DNA of 64,000 bases from Mesorhizobium sp. M7A.F.Ca.US.008.03.1.1 (GTDB lineage Bacteria; Pseudomonadota; Alphaproteobacteria; Rhizobiales; Rhizobiaceae), in assembly GCF_003997495.1 (NCBI RefSeq), contig NZ_RZRU01000002.1, positions 186,001 to 250,000 of the forward strand, given 5' to 3'. Below, piece by piece: positions 35,755 to 46,578 of the stretch (position 1 is its first letter; each line of letters starts with the position of its first letter). The position numbers and the translations under genes are program-made. Under the pieces are notes generated by a model. The model saw only the letters and a program-made list of their open reading frames with translations, was not told the DNA's origin and searched no databases.

Positions 35755-36714
35755 TTAGCGGGCACTGCCCGGTGTCGAGCCGAAGCGGCGGCGGAAGCAA
35801 CGGTTGAAATAGGACACGTCGGAGAAGCCGCTGAGCAGCGCGATCTCGCTGATCCGCATGCGGTCGTTGCGCCTGTCGGACAGCATCCGATGGGCTCTCT
35901 GCAAGCGCAGTTCGAGAATGCGCTCGGCAAAGCTCACCCCGGTTTCCTGCAACAGGTCATGGACATAGCGAACGGAGAGCCGCAACTGCCCGGCAACGCT
36001 CTGCGCCGAAATGGCGGGATCGGCGAAATTGTCGCGCATCTTCTGCAGTATGGCCTGCAGCCTTGCCGCGCGCAGGCCGCGCAGGCCCGCCAGTTCGGCC
36101 GCTTCGCCCTTGGCGCCGGTCGCCAGGCCGATCAGGTCGACGATCGTTTCGGTGGCGTGGCCGATGAGGTCGGGCGAGGCCAGGGCCGGGCCTGCTTCCA
36201 GGAAGCTGCAATAGCGCTTGAGCATGCCGAGCGCCTCATTGTCGGCTCCGACGGTCAACGCCAGCCGATCCTCGATATGAGCGAAGGCATTTTCCAGCAC
36301 GGCACGGGGGAGCACCACATTGGCCCAGACATTGCTGTCGCCGCCGGTCATCTGCAACGCTTCCGAAGCCGAGACCAGTGCGGCCTCGCCTTTGCCGACG
36401 TGATAATCGCGGCCAATCTGCGTGCCGCTGAGCACCGTATCGCCATTGTTGACCAGCAGCAGATAGCCGTCGCGACCGTCGGCGGCGATATTGCCCGCCT
36501 TGCGGCTGGCATGACGTATCGTCCCGGCCATCTGCCCAAGCACCAGCGACCCGACAGCCGTCGCTTCGATCGCGGCTTCGAACGACAGTCTCTCCGAAAT
36601 CGTGTATTCGACCGACCATATCTCGGCGACATGGATGTCCTGCCAGAGCGCGAAGCGTGCGCGATGATCCAGATGCGGCGGCAAATCCGCCGATGAGAAG
36701 ACGTTCTTTTGCAA
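35755..36714 (-). CDS. AraC family transcriptional regulator
   Basis: A 319-aa protein with an AraC-binding-domain-like N-terminal half (FALWQDIHVAEIWSVEYTISERLSFEAAIEATAVGSLVLGQ) and a C-terminal AraC/XylS domain (ISAQSVAGQLRLSVRYVHDLLQETGVSFAERILELRLQRAHRML, then ISEIALLSGFSDVSYFNRCFRRRFG). The layout resembles the FeaR/NphR group, which often regulate aromatic or amine catabolism. The effector and targets are not evident from neighbours. Confidence 0.88.
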   Translation of the reverse strand: MQKNVFSSADLPPHLDHRARFALWQDIHVAEIWSVEYTISERLSFEAAIEATAVGSLVLGQMAGTIRHASRKAGNIAADGRDGYLLLVNNGDTVLSGTQIGRDYHVGKGEAALVSASEALQMTGGDSNVWANVVLPRAVLENAFAHIEDRLALTVGADNEALGMLKRYCSFLEAGPALASPDLIGHATETIVDLIGLATGAKGEAAELAGLRGLRAARLQAILQKMRDNFADPAISAQSVAGQLRLSVRYVHDLLQETGVSFAERILELRLQRAHRMLSDRRNDRMRISEIALLSGFSDVSYFNRCFRRRFGSTPGSAR

Positions 36715-36919
36715 GGGACGACCGGCCTTTCTACAATCGCGTCTTCATTTCGACACGCACCGTATTGGACCAGATCACGGTCTGTCCAGAGCCGGAAATA
36801 CTTGTGCGCCAGGCGGCAATTTCAGTGCCGTCCTGGACAAGGATTGGCTTAATTTCGTCGGTTGTCCGGCTGAATTCCGGAATACTCGAAAATACCCGGG
36901 ACCGACGAATCGCCCCACC

Positions 36920-37801
36920 CTACTCCGGCGATGGCACCGGCGGCCGTGATGTCAGCGCCGTGCCGAAGGCGGCGACAACAACGGCTGCGATCCCGGCCAG
37001 TTGCGTTGCGGTCAGGCTTTCATGCAGGAACAGGAAGCCGGCCAGTGCACCAAGCCCCGGCTCCAGGCAGGTCAGCGTGCCGTAGATGCGCGCCGGCATG
37101 CCGGTCAGCGCCACCATCTCCAGGAAGAATGGCAACGCGCTCGAGAACAGTCCGACCAGCAGCGCGCTGACCAGGATCGACGGCGCCAGCAGCGCGGATC
37201 CCGCCTGCGCGACACCGAAGGGCAGCACCAGCACGGCGGCGATGGCCATGCCGTAGGCGGTGGTGCGGGTACCAAGCTCCGCGCCGGCCTTCTGGGCAAG
37301 CACGATATAAAGCGCCCAGAAGCCGCCGGCCGCCAGCGCCAGCATCACCCCGATCGGATCAAGCGGCGCGAGCGAATGAATGAAGGGCGACAACAGCAGG
37401 ATGCCGGCCACCGCCAGCGCAATCCAGACAAAGTCGCTGGCGCGCCGCGAGCTCAAGGTCGCCACCAGAAGCGGGCCGGTAAACTCCAGCGCCACCGCGA
37501 TGCCGAGCGGAATCCTGGCCAGCGCTGCGTAAAACAGGAGGTTGAGCGCGGCGAGCGTCACCCCATAGCCGACCAGCCACGGCATGGTGGCGCGCGAGGG
37601 CCGCATCTGCCAGGGCCGCAGCACCGCGATCAGCATCAGCGCGCCGATGACCAGCCGCAGCGTCGTTGTGCCTTGCGCTCCGATCAGCGGGAACAGACCC
37701 TTGGCAAAGGTGGCGCCGATCTGGATCGACACCATGGCTCCCATCAGCGCCGCGACCGGCAAGGGCGCCGCTTCGCGACCGGCAATCGGCGTCGATGTCA
37801 C
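36920..37801 (-). CDS. EamA/RhaT family exporter (RhtA-like)
   Basis: A 293-aa drug/metabolite transporter with ten predicted transmembrane helices in two EamA repeats; FFLEMVALTGMPARIYGTLTCLEPGLGALAGFLFLHESLT is the hallmark second-repeat region of RhtA-like threonine/homoserine exporters. A GTG start at 37801 with GGAGG ten bases upstream is preferred over an N-terminal extension that lacks a membrane segment. The substrate is inferred only from the family. Confidence 0.85.
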   Translation of the reverse strand: MTSTPIAGREAAPLPVAALMGAMVSIQIGATFAKGLFPLIGAQGTTTLRLVIGALMLIAVLRPWQMRPSRATMPWLVGYGVTLAALNLLFYAALARIPLGIAVALEFTGPLLVATLSSRRASDFVWIALAVAGILLLSPFIHSLAPLDPIGVMLALAAGGFWALYIVLAQKAGAELGTRTTAYGMAIAAVLVLPFGVAQAGSALLAPSILVSALLVGLFSSALPFFLEMVALTGMPARIYGTLTCLEPGLGALAGFLFLHESLTATQLAGIAAVVVAAFGTALTSRPPVPSPE

Positions 37802-38019
37802 GTGATCCCATCCTCCATACCGCCGGGTCCAAACCCGACCGGCGGTATCGAGATAGGGCGAACCGGCCGGCCTGTCGTGAGGCAGCGGCAACTGGCTGCT
37901 AGGGCAGGACTGCAGGCACGCTATGAGCCTTCCGGGCCGCGAAGCGTTTCATTGCCGCAGGCGCAAGGAATAGCTGGAGATGATCCTGTAGGTGTGAGAT
38001 CCCAAGACGACGATACGCT

Positions 38020-39102
38020 TTAGGCGGCGGCAGCCGAGCGCTTGAAGACGATGGTGACCCTCGTGCCCTCGCCGGCGCTCGAATTGACGTCGAATTCCGC
38101 CTTGGCATTCTCTGTCAGTGAACGGGCGATCAGCGCGCCGAGCTTGCCGCTCTTGGGCCAGGTCTCGCCCTCCGGCAGGCCGATGCCGTCATCGGCGATC
38201 ACGATGCGGCAGCCATCGCCGTCAACGATGCTGTGCAGAGTGATCGTGCCGCCATCGCGTCCCTGGAAGGCATGTTTGAGCGCATTGGTCAGAAGTTCAT
38301 TCACCACCAGCCCGGTCGGCATGGCGACATTGATCGACACCGGATAGGTATCCACCTTCATATCGAGGCGGATGCCCTCGACGGCGTGCGAGTTCATCAC
38401 CGCCGACGCGATCTGGCTGAGATAGACGCCAAGATCGACCTCATCCTTGTCATCGTCCCCCGACAGCGTCTGGTAGAGGATCGCCAGCGCGTCGACGCGC
38501 CCCGCCAGCCTCTCGAAACGCTTCTGGTCCGGCTCGGCCGCGTTGCGCGTCTCCATCCGGATCAGCGCGGTGATCATCTGCAGATTGTTCTTCACCCGGT
38601 GCTGCAGTTCGCGCAGCAGCGTGTCCTTCTCGCGGATGCGCTCGTCGATCGATCGCGCATCCTCCGTTTCGCCGTGGGCCGAGACGTCGACCAGCGCCAC
38701 CAGCCGGAAACAGACCTTGCCATTGTCGTCCTCGATGACATTGGAATAGACGTCAACGATCGCCGGTTGGTCTTCCGTCCGCTCCAGCCGGAACGTGCCG
38801 ACGAAATCGGTCTCCTCGACCACGGCCTCGAACAACGCCCGGTCCTTCTGCTGGTGCAGGCCGGTGCCGGAAAGAGCCGCCCAGTGCTTCTGGGCGAGCG
38901 TCGCCGCCTTGAGGCCGGACAGTCTCTCGAATTCCGGGTTGGCATAGACGACACGCTCCTTCGAACCCAGGTCCGAGACCGCAATGGCGATCGGCACCTG
39001 ATCGAGGAACTTCTTGAACTGTTCGCTCTCCAGCGCGCTGGCAAGGTCCGGCGTTTCGAGCAACTGCCCGACCGCTTCGGCCTTCTGTGGATCGGATGTC
39101 AT
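38020..39102 (-). CDS. PAS-HisKA_2 (HWE-type) sensor histidine kinase
   Basis: A 360-aa soluble kinase. One PAS domain (about 30-140: FLDQVPIAIAVSDLGSKERVVYANPEFERLSGL) is followed by the HisKA_2 box ELQHRVKNNLQMITALIRME, with phospho-acceptor His168, and an ATPase domain (VVNELLTNALKHAFQG, IVIADDGIGLP). This family is typical of Rhizobiales and often feeds the general stress response (PhyR), but no response regulator or EcfG gene is adjacent. Confidence 0.9.
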   Translation of the reverse strand: MTSDPQKAEAVGQLLETPDLASALESEQFKKFLDQVPIAIAVSDLGSKERVVYANPEFERLSGLKAATLAQKHWAALSGTGLHQQKDRALFEAVVEETDFVGTFRLERTEDQPAIVDVYSNVIEDDNGKVCFRLVALVDVSAHGETEDARSIDERIREKDTLLRELQHRVKNNLQMITALIRMETRNAAEPDQKRFERLAGRVDALAILYQTLSGDDDKDEVDLGVYLSQIASAVMNSHAVEGIRLDMKVDTYPVSINVAMPTGLVVNELLTNALKHAFQGRDGGTITLHSIVDGDGCRIVIADDGIGLPEGETWPKSGKLGALIARSLTENAKAEFDVNSSAGEGTRVTIVFKRSAAAA

Positions 39103-39260
39103 CTATGGCGCCTGTACTATGCGTGGACGTCATCAATATCAGCCAAGCGACGCGCCCGCCATCACCAAAGCTAAAGGCGGCATTTTCACGCGCCGCATCG
39201 GCGATGAGCGACGTGTGGCGCAGCCGCCTCGAAGCAAGCAGCCGAGGCCTTGGGAGCGCC

Positions 39261-40751
39261 TCACGAGGCCGGCTTCGACGCCAGCCGTGGCCCCATCTTG
39301 GCGTCGCCGATCTCCGGCTTGGCGCTGTCGACCGTGCCATCCCAGCCGCCGCCGAGCGCCTTGTTGAGGGCGATGTAATTGGTCGCCAGCAAGACGCGGC
39401 TTTGCAGCAGCGTGTCCTCGGCCGAATAGAGCGAGCGCTGGGCGTCGAGCACATCGAGAAGGCTTGTCTCGCCGGCCTTGTAGAGCGTGCCTTCGAGACT
39501 TGCCGCCTCGCCATAGGATTTCGCCGAAGAGGCGAGCTTGGCTATCCTGACGCGCTCCTGCGACAACAGCACCAGCGCGTTCTCGACATCCTCGAGCGCC
39601 GTCAGCACCGAAGACCGGTAGGCGATGAAATATTGATCGCGCTGCGCCTTGGCGACCTCGACGGCCGCCTGCAACTGGCCGGCATTGAACAAGGGCACGC
39701 TGAGCGTCGGCCCGAACGACCAGCCGATCGACGAATTCTTGCCGAGATCGCCGAGCTTCAGCGCCGCCGTGCTGATGTCTCCGGTCAGGCTGACCGAGGG
39801 ATAGCGGGCTGCCTCGGCCTGGCCGATCTTGGCGGTGTATTGCGCGTATTGGCGTTCCGCCATGCGCACATCGGGGCGAGACAGAAGGATGTCGGCGGGA
39901 ATGCCGGTCGGGATCGGCAGGCGCGGCGTCGGAATCGGCGCGCTACGCTTCAGCCGATCGCTGAGTGCGGCCGGCGGGCGGCCGGTCAGCACCGAGAGAC
40001 GATGCATGGCTTGCGCATAGCTTGCCTCCAGCGTCGGCACCGCGGCTTCGGTGCTCGCCGCCTGCCCCATCGCCTTGGCGACGTCGGCTGCGGTTGCCGT
40101 GCCCGCCTGCGCCATGGTGCGGGTGAGTTCGGCGGTCTGCCTTTGCGACGCGGCCGAACGCCGCGCGAGCCCGATGCGGGCCTGGTAGCCGCGCGCCTGC
40201 GCATAATAGGATGCCACATCGCCGACCAGCGTCAGAAGCGTCGAGCGCAGTTCCTCCTGCGAGGCGTCCAGCCCATAACGGGCGGCCTCGACACCCCTGC
40301 GGTTGGCGCCGAACAGGTCGAGTTCCCAGCTGGCGTCGAAGCCGGCCTGGTACTCGTTGTAGGTGGCGTTGGATCCTGACGTGGTCTCGGCCGACTTGTT
40401 GCGGGTTGCCGAGCCGGAGCCATCCACCGAGGGCAGCAAGGTGCCGACGCTCTGCCGATAGCTGGCGCGCGCCTCGCGGATCCTCGCCTTGGCGGTAGCG
40501 ACGTCGAGATTGCCGGCAGCCGCTTCGTCGACAAGCGTGTTCAGCTCGGGATCGCGCAGCCGCTGCCACCATTTCGACAGTTGCGCCGGCTGGGCCGGCT
40601 TTGTCGGTTTCTGGCCGCTCCAGCTTGCCGGCATCGCCAATATCGGCGTCTGATAGTCCGGACCGACGACGCATCCCGCGAGCAGGACAGCGGTAATCAT
40701 AGGCGCAAGAAGCCGCCCCGCGGCCACCGAGCCACGTTCCAAACCTGTCAT
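39261..40751 (-). CDS. RND efflux outer-membrane factor (NodT/OprM family lipoprotein)
   Basis: A 496-aa TolC-like protein. The lipobox LLAGC at residues 23-27 predicts lipidation at Cys27, followed by VVGPDYQTPI. Repeated helical segments (LSKWWQRLRDPELNTLVDEAAAGNLDVATAKARIREARASYRQ and a second copy) form the periplasmic tunnel. It is the last gene of the efflux operon, 12 bp after the permease. Confidence 0.95.
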   Translation of the reverse strand: MTGLERGSVAAGRLLAPMITAVLLAGCVVGPDYQTPILAMPASWSGQKPTKPAQPAQLSKWWQRLRDPELNTLVDEAAAGNLDVATAKARIREARASYRQSVGTLLPSVDGSGSATRNKSAETTSGSNATYNEYQAGFDASWELDLFGANRRGVEAARYGLDASQEELRSTLLTLVGDVASYYAQARGYQARIGLARRSAASQRQTAELTRTMAQAGTATAADVAKAMGQAASTEAAVPTLEASYAQAMHRLSVLTGRPPAALSDRLKRSAPIPTPRLPIPTGIPADILLSRPDVRMAERQYAQYTAKIGQAEAARYPSVSLTGDISTAALKLGDLGKNSSIGWSFGPTLSVPLFNAGQLQAAVEVAKAQRDQYFIAYRSSVLTALEDVENALVLLSQERVRIAKLASSAKSYGEAASLEGTLYKAGETSLLDVLDAQRSLYSAEDTLLQSRVLLATNYIALNKALGGGWDGTVDSAKPEIGDAKMGPRLASKPAS

Positions 40752-40763
40752 GTGAAGTTTTCC

Positions 40764-43700
40764 TTATTGCTGGTTGGCCGTCACCGGCGTCTCGCCCGTA
40801 TCTGGTTTGGCCGCCCTGCCCTTGAAGATGCGTCGCACCGTGACGAACAATAGCGGCACCAGGAACACGCCGATCACGGTCGCCGCGATCATGCCGCCCA
40901 TCACGCCGATGCCGACCGAGTTCTGCGCGCCCGAGCCGGCGCCGCTCGCAATCGCCAGCGGCAGCACACCGAGGATAAAGGCCAGCGACGTCATCAGGAT
41001 CGGCCGCAGCCGTTGTCGCGCCGCCTCCAGCGTCGCCTCGACAAGCCCCATCCCGGCGGTCTGCCGCTCGATGGCGAACTCGACGATGAGGATGGCGTTC
41101 TTGGCGGCAAGACCGATCGTGGTCAGCAGGCCGACCTTGAAATAGACGTCGTTGGACTGGCCGAACAGGCTTGCCGCCAGCAGCGCGCCGAAGATGCCGA
41201 TCGGCACCGACAGCATGACCGCGAACGGGATCGACCAGCTCTCATAAAGTGCTGCCAGGCACAGGAACACCACGAGTGCCGAGATCGCATAAAGCGACAG
41301 CGCCTGGTTGCCGGAAAGCTTCTCCTGGTGCGACAGGCCGGTCCATTCGTGCGAATAGCCGGCGGGCAGCTGCGCGACGAGCTTGTCGATCTCGTCCATG
41401 GCGGCGCCCGAACTGACGCCAGAGGCCGCCGCGCCCTGGATCTCGACCGCCGCCGAACCATTGTAGCGCTCCAGCCTGGGCGAGCCGAATGTCCAGTGGC
41501 TGGAGGCGAAGGCCGAGAACGGCACCATGGCGCCGCTGGCATTGCGGACCTGCCATTTGTCCAGGTCTTCCGGCTGCATGCGGAAGCTCGGGTCCGACTG
41601 CAGATAGACCGGTTTCACCCGCCCGCGATCGATGAAGTCGTTGACGTAGTCGCTGCCCCAGGCGGTCGACAGCGTGTTGTTGATGTCGGCCAGGCTGACG
41701 CCCAGCGCGCTGGCCTTTTCCTGGTCGATGTCGACCGAGAATTGCGGCTGGTCTTCCTGCCCGTTAGGCCTTGTGTTGGCGAGCACCTTGCTCTGCCCGG
41801 CCAGGGCCAGAAGCTGGTTGCGCGTCTGGATCAGCGCGTCATGGCCGGCGCCGTTGACGTCCTGCAGGTAGAAGTCGAAGCCGTTGGTGTTGCCGAAGCC
41901 CTGGATGGCGGGCGGCGCGAGCGCGAAGACCTGCGCGTCCCTGATCTTCGAAAACGCGCCCATTGCCCGGCCGGCGATGGCCTGCGCGGCCGAAGCCGGC
42001 GATTTGCGCAGGTCGAAATCCTTCAGCCGCACGAAAGCGATGCCGACATTCTGCCCGGCGCCGCCGAAGCCGAAGCCGGAAGCGGTGAACACCCCGTCGA
42101 CGACATCCTTCTCCTGGTTGAGATAATGGTCGGTCACTTCTGCCAGCACGCGCTCGGTGCGATCCTGCGTCGCGCCGACCGGCAGCTGCACGCTGGTGAT
42201 CAGGATGCCCTGGTCCTCTTCGGGCAGGAACGAACTCGGCAGCCGGGCAAACATCCAGCCCACGGCAACGACGATGGCCAGGAACACGACGAGGAAGCGC
42301 CAGGACCGGTTGATGATGCCGTGCGAGCCGTCGCGATAGGCAAGCGTGCCGCGGTCGAAGACACGGTTGAACCAGCCGAACGGACCGGTCTGCGTCGCAT
42401 GGTCCTTGGGCGGCCGCAGGATGGTGGCGCAAAGTGCGGGCGTCAGCACCAGTGCCACCAGCACCGACAGCACCATCGCCGAGACGATGGTCACCGAAAA
42501 TTGCCGGTAGATGATGCCGGTCGAACCGCCGAAGAAAGCCATCGGCACGAACACGGCCGAAAGCACGGTGGCGATGCCGATCAGCGCGCCGGTGATTTCG
42601 TGCATCGACTTGCGCGTCGCCTCCTTCGGCGACAGGCCTTCCTCTTGCATCACGCGTTCGACATTCTCGACCACGACGATGGCGTCGTCGACCAAGAGGC
42701 CGATGGCCAGCACCATGGCGAACATGGTCAGCGTGTTGACGGAATAGCCGAACAGGGACAGCACGCCGAACGTGCCGAGCAGCACCACCGGCACGGCGAT
42801 CGTCGGGATGATGGTGGCGCGCAAATTCTGCAGGAAGATGAACATCACCAGGAACACCAGCACGATCGCTTCGGCCAGCGTCTTGACCACCTCCTCGATC
42901 GACAGCCGCACGAAAGGCGAAGTGTCGTAGGGATAGACGACCTCGACGCCTTGCGGGAAGGTCGAGCTCAGCCGGGCGATCGTCGAACGCACCGCTTCGG
43001 CGGTGTTGATGGCGTTGGCGCCGGTCGCCAAATTGACGGCGACGCCGGCCGCCGGCTTGCCGTTGTAATTGGCCTGCGTCGTGTAGCTTTCGGCGCCGAG
43101 TTCGACCGTGGCGACGTCGTTGAGGCGAACCAGCGAGCCGTCCGTCTGGCTCTTCAGGATGATGTTGCGGAACTGTTCGGCGGTCTGCAGCCGGCTCTTG
43201 GCCGTCACAGTGGCGTTGAGCTGCTGGCCCTTGCGCGCCGGCAGGCCGCCGAGCTGGCCGGCTGAAACCTGCGTGTTCTGCGCCTCGATCGCCGAGGCAA
43301 CGTCGCTCGGCATCAAGGCGTATTTGGCGAGCTTGTCGGGATCGAGCCAGATGCGCATGGCATAGCCGGAGCCGAACAGCTGCGTCGAGCCGACACCCTC
43401 GACGCGCTTCAGCGTGTCGTTGACGGTGGCGTCGACATAATCGGCGAGATCGGTCGAGTTCATCTTGCCGTCGGTCGAGACGAAGCCGATGACCATCAGG
43501 AAGCCGGTCGAGGATTTGGAGACGGTGATGCCGTTGCTCTGCACCACCTGCGGCAACTGCGACTGCACCAGCTGCAGCTTGTTTTGCGTCTGCACCTGGG
43601 CGGTATCGGGATCGGCTGATGTGGTGAAAGTCAGCGTGATCGAAGCCGACCCGGTCGAGGTCGACGTCGCCGTCATGTAGTCGAGATTGTCGATGCCGGT

Positions 43701-43907
43701 CATGCCTTGCTCGATGACCTTGGTCACCGAGTTCTCGACGGTCTGCGCGTCGGCGCCCGGATAGGTGGCGCTGATGTTGACCGTGGTCGGCGCGATCTGC
43801 GGATATTGCGAGATCGGCAGCGAGGTGAGTGCCAGAAGCCCGCCCAGCATGATCACGATGGCGATCACCCAGGCGAAGATCGGCCGGTTGATGAAGAATA
43901 CGGACAT
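40764..43907 (-). CDS. RND multidrug efflux permease (HAE1 family)
   Basis: A 1047-aa inner-membrane proton/drug antiporter of the AcrB type. It starts [23 protein letters not shown]; the TM4 proton-relay motif [18 protein letters not shown] supplies the paired Asp residues; FPRGA-equivalent and [15 protein letters not shown] segments mark TM11-12. Two large periplasmic loops give the drug-binding porter domain. It lies between adaptor and outer-membrane factor genes with gaps of 3 and 12 bp. Confidence 0.97.
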   Translation of the reverse strand: MSVFFINRPIFAWVIAIVIMLGGLLALTSLPISQYPQIAPTTVNISATYPGADAQTVENSVTKVIEQGMTGIDNLDYMTATSTSTGSASITLTFTTSADPDTAQVQTQNKLQLVQSQLPQVVQSNGITVSKSSTGFLMVIGFVSTDGKMNSTDLADYVDATVNDTLKRVEGVGSTQLFGSGYAMRIWLDPDKLAKYALMPSDVASAIEAQNTQVSAGQLGGLPARKGQQLNATVTAKSRLQTAEQFRNIILKSQTDGSLVRLNDVATVELGAESYTTQANYNGKPAAGVAVNLATGANAINTAEAVRSTIARLSSTFPQGVEVVYPYDTSPFVRLSIEEVVKTLAEAIVLVFLVMFIFLQNLRATIIPTIAVPVVLLGTFGVLSLFGYSVNTLTMFAMVLAIGLLVDDAIVVVENVERVMQEEGLSPKEATRKSMHEITGALIGIATVLSAVFVPMAFFGGSTGIIYRQFSVTIVSAMVLSVLVALVLTPALCATILRPPKDHATQTGPFGWFNRVFDRGTLAYRDGSHGIINRSWRFLVVFLAIVVAVGWMFARLPSSFLPEEDQGILITSVQLPVGATQDRTERVLAEVTDHYLNQEKDVVDGVFTASGFGFGGAGQNVGIAFVRLKDFDLRKSPASAAQAIAGRAMGAFSKIRDAQVFALAPPAIQGFGNTNGFDFYLQDVNGAGHDALIQTRNQLLALAGQSKVLANTRPNGQEDQPQFSVDIDQEKASALGVSLADINNTLSTAWGSDYVNDFIDRGRVKPVYLQSDPSFRMQPEDLDKWQVRNASGAMVPFSAFASSHWTFGSPRLERYNGSAAVEIQGAAASGVSSGAAMDEIDKLVAQLPAGYSHEWTGLSHQEKLSGNQALSLYAISALVVFLCLAALYESWSIPFAVMLSVPIGIFGALLAASLFGQSNDVYFKVGLLTTIGLAAKNAILIVEFAIERQTAGMGLVEATLEAARQRLRPILMTSLAFILGVLPLAIASGAGSGAQNSVGIGVMGGMIAATVIGVFLVPLLFVTVRRIFKGRAAKPDTGETPVTANQQ

Positions 43908-43910
43908 CGC

Positions 43911-45185
43911 TCAGTTCCCGGTCGCGGCGGCAGGCGCCGGTTTGGTAGCGGTGGACGCGGCCGGTGCGGCTGATGTGCCCTGCCCGCGATCCTTGACCTC
44001 GCCGGTCGTCTCGTCGATCGTCACTTCGACGCCCGTTGCATCGCCGCCGGGACGCACCAGCTGCATGCCCTCGACGATGACACGGTCGCCGTCGCCGACA
44101 CCCGAATCCACCAGCCAGTTGTTGCCGACGCTGTTGCGCACGGCGAGCACCCGCGTCTCGACCTTGCCCTGCACATTGATGACCATGGCGGTCGCCTCGC
44201 CCTTGGTGTTGCGACTGACGGCGCGCTGCGGCACCAGGAAGCTGTTCTGGGCGACGCCCTCCTCGACCAGCGCCCGCACATACATGCCGGGCAAAAGCAG
44301 GCGGTCGGGATTGGGGAATTCGGCCCTGAGCGCGAAGGTGCCGGTGGTCTGGTCGACATTGGCGCCGGCGAATTCCAGCTTGCCGGTCTGCGTGTAGATG
44401 GTGCCGTTCTCGAGCTTCAGCTTGACGCTGACATTGGGGCCGCTGAACTTCAGCCGCCCTTCCGAGATGGCCTGGCGCAAATTGAGCAGGTTGGTGCTCG
44501 ATTGCGTGACGTCGACATTGATCGGATCGAGCGAACGGATGGTGGTCAGCACAGTGTCCTGATTGGCGGTGACCAACGCGCCGGGCGTCAACGTGGACTT
44601 GTCGATGCGGCCGGCGATCGGCGCTGTGATCGAGGTGCGGTCGAGGCTGATGCGCGCCGTCTCGGCGCTGGCCTTGGCCGACGCGACATCGGCTTGCGCC
44701 TGCGCCAGCGTGGCGGCGGCATCGTCATAATCCTGTTTGGAAACAACGTTCTGCTTCAACAGACCGGCATAGCGGTCGAACTTGGCCTGCGCCGTGGGCA
44801 CCGCCGCTTGCGCCTTCTGCTGTGCGGCGACCGCGCTGTCATAGGATGCCTTGTAGCTCGCCGGATCGATGAGGTAGAGCGGCTGTCCAGCCGCCACCTC
44901 GCTGCCCTCCTTGAACAGGCGCTGCTGGATGATGCCGTTCACTTGCGGGCGCACCTCGGCAACCAGCGAGGCCGCCGTGCGTCCCGACAGTTCGGCGGTG
45001 ATCGCCACAGATTGCGGATGCAAGGTGACGACGCCGACTTCCGGTTTGCCGGGCGCGCCCATACCGGCGGGGGCGCTGCTCTCCTGCGAGCAGGCCGCCA
45101 GCAGAAAGGTGGCGGCGGCGAACATCGCGGCCCAGGGCGTCAGACGGCGTGCCGGCTGCGGAGACGGGCTAGACTGGATAGACAT
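43911..45185 (-). CDS. RND efflux periplasmic adaptor (membrane fusion protein)
   Basis: A 424-aa adaptor. The lipobox LLAAC predicts lipidation at Cys32. VSLVAEVRPQVNGIIQQRLFKEGSEVAAGQPLYLIDP is the lipoyl half-motif, then an alpha-hairpin (about 115-180), then ITAPIAGRID and beta-barrel domains. The C-terminus is Ala/Thr-rich. It is the first gene of the tripartite operon; no local TetR repressor is present, unlike many acrAB-type operons. Confidence 0.95.
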   Translation of the reverse strand: MSIQSSPSPQPARRLTPWAAMFAAATFLLAACSQESSAPAGMGAPGKPEVGVVTLHPQSVAITAELSGRTAASLVAEVRPQVNGIIQQRLFKEGSEVAAGQPLYLIDPASYKASYDSAVAAQQKAQAAVPTAQAKFDRYAGLLKQNVVSKQDYDDAAATLAQAQADVASAKASAETARISLDRTSITAPIAGRIDKSTLTPGALVTANQDTVLTTIRSLDPINVDVTQSSTNLLNLRQAISEGRLKFSGPNVSVKLKLENGTIYTQTGKLEFAGANVDQTTGTFALRAEFPNPDRLLLPGMYVRALVEEGVAQNSFLVPQRAVSRNTKGEATAMVINVQGKVETRVLAVRNSVGNNWLVDSGVGDGDRVIVEGMQLVRPGGDATGVEVTIDETTGEVKDRGQGTSAAPAASTATKPAPAAATGN

Positions 45186-45312
45186 GGACTGAATGATCTT
45201 TCGCTGGAGTTGCGTGCGCGGGCAATCGACCGCTTGGTCGAAGCATGCCGGCCGATCTTGACGGTGGGCCGCGCCGGTCTGCGGACGGCGACGAGCAATG
45301 CTTCGAAGCGGC

Positions 45313-45498
45313 TCATGTCGCGCTCCTTCTCGGCGGCCGGAGCTGCTCGAAGGTCGAGCAGCTGGCCGCGATGCCCACCAACATCATTATGCCGATCAGC
45401 AAGGACATGCCAAGCGTCTTGTCCGAGTCCTGCGCGATCCAGAGTCCTGCGCGGTCCCGAGGTTCACGCGATCTTGCGGTCATGATCTGCGTGGTCAT
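45313..45498 (-). CDS. possible 61-aa membrane peptide upstream of the efflux adaptor
   Basis: The frame contains one hydrophobic segment (TLGMSLLIGIMMLVGIAASC) followed by a charged tail. It reads in the same direction as the efflux operon and overlaps the end of another small frame by 35 bp. No ribosome-binding site is obvious at any ATG, so it may be chance. Confidence 0.3.
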   Translation of the reverse strand: MTTQIMTARSREPRDRAGLWIAQDSDKTLGMSLLIGIMMLVGIAASCSTFEQLRPPRRSAT

Positions 45499-45646
45499 TT
45501 GGTGAGAGCGGAAGCGACAGCCGCCAGGCGGCGAAGTTCAGGCGGATCGCGCCCTTCAGCGTGTCGACCGGCAGGGCCAGCGGCATGCCTCGCCCGGCAG
45601 GCCCGAACGAGAGCCTCGGGCTGGCAGACGCGAGCAGCCGCAGCAT
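45464..45646 (-). CDS. possible 60-aa peptide
   Basis: The third in-frame ATG (about 45646) has GGGAAG eight bases upstream and gives MLRLLASASPRLSFGPAGRGMPLALPVDTLKGAIRLNFAAWRLSLPLS at the N-terminal part. The composition is plausible for a protein, but no family is recognised and the region may be untranslated leader. Confidence 0.35.
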   Translation of the reverse strand: MLRLLASASPRLSFGPAGRGMPLALPVDTLKGAIRLNFAAWRLSLPLSPNDHADHDRKIA

Positions 45647-45795
45647 GATCATGGCTTCCCACATTGTCGTGCTTCCATTGCATGGTTCGAACTGGACGTG
45701 ATTGAAACGAGGGATGGCGGAGATACGCCCGCCATCCTCTAGAGAACCGGCCGGCCCGAGAACGGGTTGGGTACCGGGCCGGCCGGTGCAGTCGG

Positions 45796-46494
45796 TCAGA
45801 GTTGCTCGTCGTTCCCGGGCTGGGGCGGGAGCTGCCTGCCATCGTTGGGCAGGCCTCTGGGGCCGGCTGCATCGTTCGGCGGGCCGCCCCAGGGACCGGG
45901 GGGTGATCCATGGGGACGTTCCGCCGAAGCGAGGATTTCAAGTTGTTCGGGCGTCAGCCTGGCACGCAGTTCAGCGATCGCCTCCTTCAGTCTGCCGGCC
46001 GAAACCGCGCGGGCGGTGACGTCGTCGGCCAGCTTTTCCTGGAAGGCGAAGGGATCTGGCTTGCCGCCTGGGCCTGCTGCGTCGGGACCCTTCGCTTCAG
46101 GACCGGCTGGTCCGCCCGTACCACCAGGGCCGCGGTCGGGACGTGACGGCGAAAGCACGGCCTGCAGCGCGCTGGTGTAGTCGCGCCAGGCATCGAGCTG
46201 TTCGGTGCGGATGCCGACGCGGGTCTCCAGCGCGGCCAGCCTGGCGGCCAGCATGAATTCCGGCGGCGGACCCATGCGGCGGGGACCAAAGCCCTGTGGG
46301 CCAAAACCCTGCGAACCAGGCCGCATCGGTCCATGCGGGCCGGGTCCAGCCATCGGGCGGTGATCTAGGCCGTCCTGCATGGCCATGACAGGTGGCGGCT
46401 CGCCGGGCCCGGCGCCGGCATCGGGCTGCGCTGCCAGCGCGGGGTGAATTGCGGCGACGGAAAACAGGCCGAGCGCAAGAAGTCTGCTTCGCAT
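45796..46494 (-). CDS. Spy/CpxP-like periplasmic protein (LTXXQ motif)
   Basis: A 232-aa secreted protein: signal peptide MRSRLLALGLFSVAAIHPALA, then a Gly/Pro/Met-rich stretch (PMAGPGPHGPMRPGSQGFGPQGFGP), helices around LAARLAALETRVGIRTEQLDAWRDYTSALQAVLSP, and the signature LTPEQLEIL. Spy/CpxP-type proteins are envelope-stress chaperones or inhibitors of a sensor kinase. It is divergent from an OmpR-type regulator and kinase, which echoes the cpxP-cpxRA layout. AAAGGAA precedes the ATG at 46494. Confidence 0.82.
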   Translation of the reverse strand: MRSRLLALGLFSVAAIHPALAAQPDAGAGPGEPPPVMAMQDGLDHRPMAGPGPHGPMRPGSQGFGPQGFGPRRMGPPPEFMLAARLAALETRVGIRTEQLDAWRDYTSALQAVLSPSRPDRGPGGTGGPAGPEAKGPDAAGPGGKPDPFAFQEKLADDVTARAVSAGRLKEAIAELRARLTPEQLEILASAERPHGSPPGPWGGPPNDAAGPRGLPNDGRQLPPQPGNDEQL

Positions 46495-46578
46495 AAAGAT
46501 GTTCCTTTCTCTCATGCTTCGGACAGTTCAGAGGATAGGAAGCGTCTTTGTCCGCTTCGCGTCGGCGTGTTGCCGAAG

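Larger units (their letters stand above)
45186..45795. other. region between efflux operon and Spy-like gene
   Basis: About 610 bp that must contain the efflux promoter on the minus strand. Two short minus-strand reading frames overlap here (listed separately with low confidence). I found no convincing -35/-10 pair or operator, so the efflux operon's regulator is not evident from sequence. Confidence 0.4.

Noticed and set aside
41013..43265. 750-codon open frame on the plus strand
   Set aside because: Antisense to the RND permease, which is unambiguous. The His/Asp/Arg-rich composition is typical of an antisense frame.
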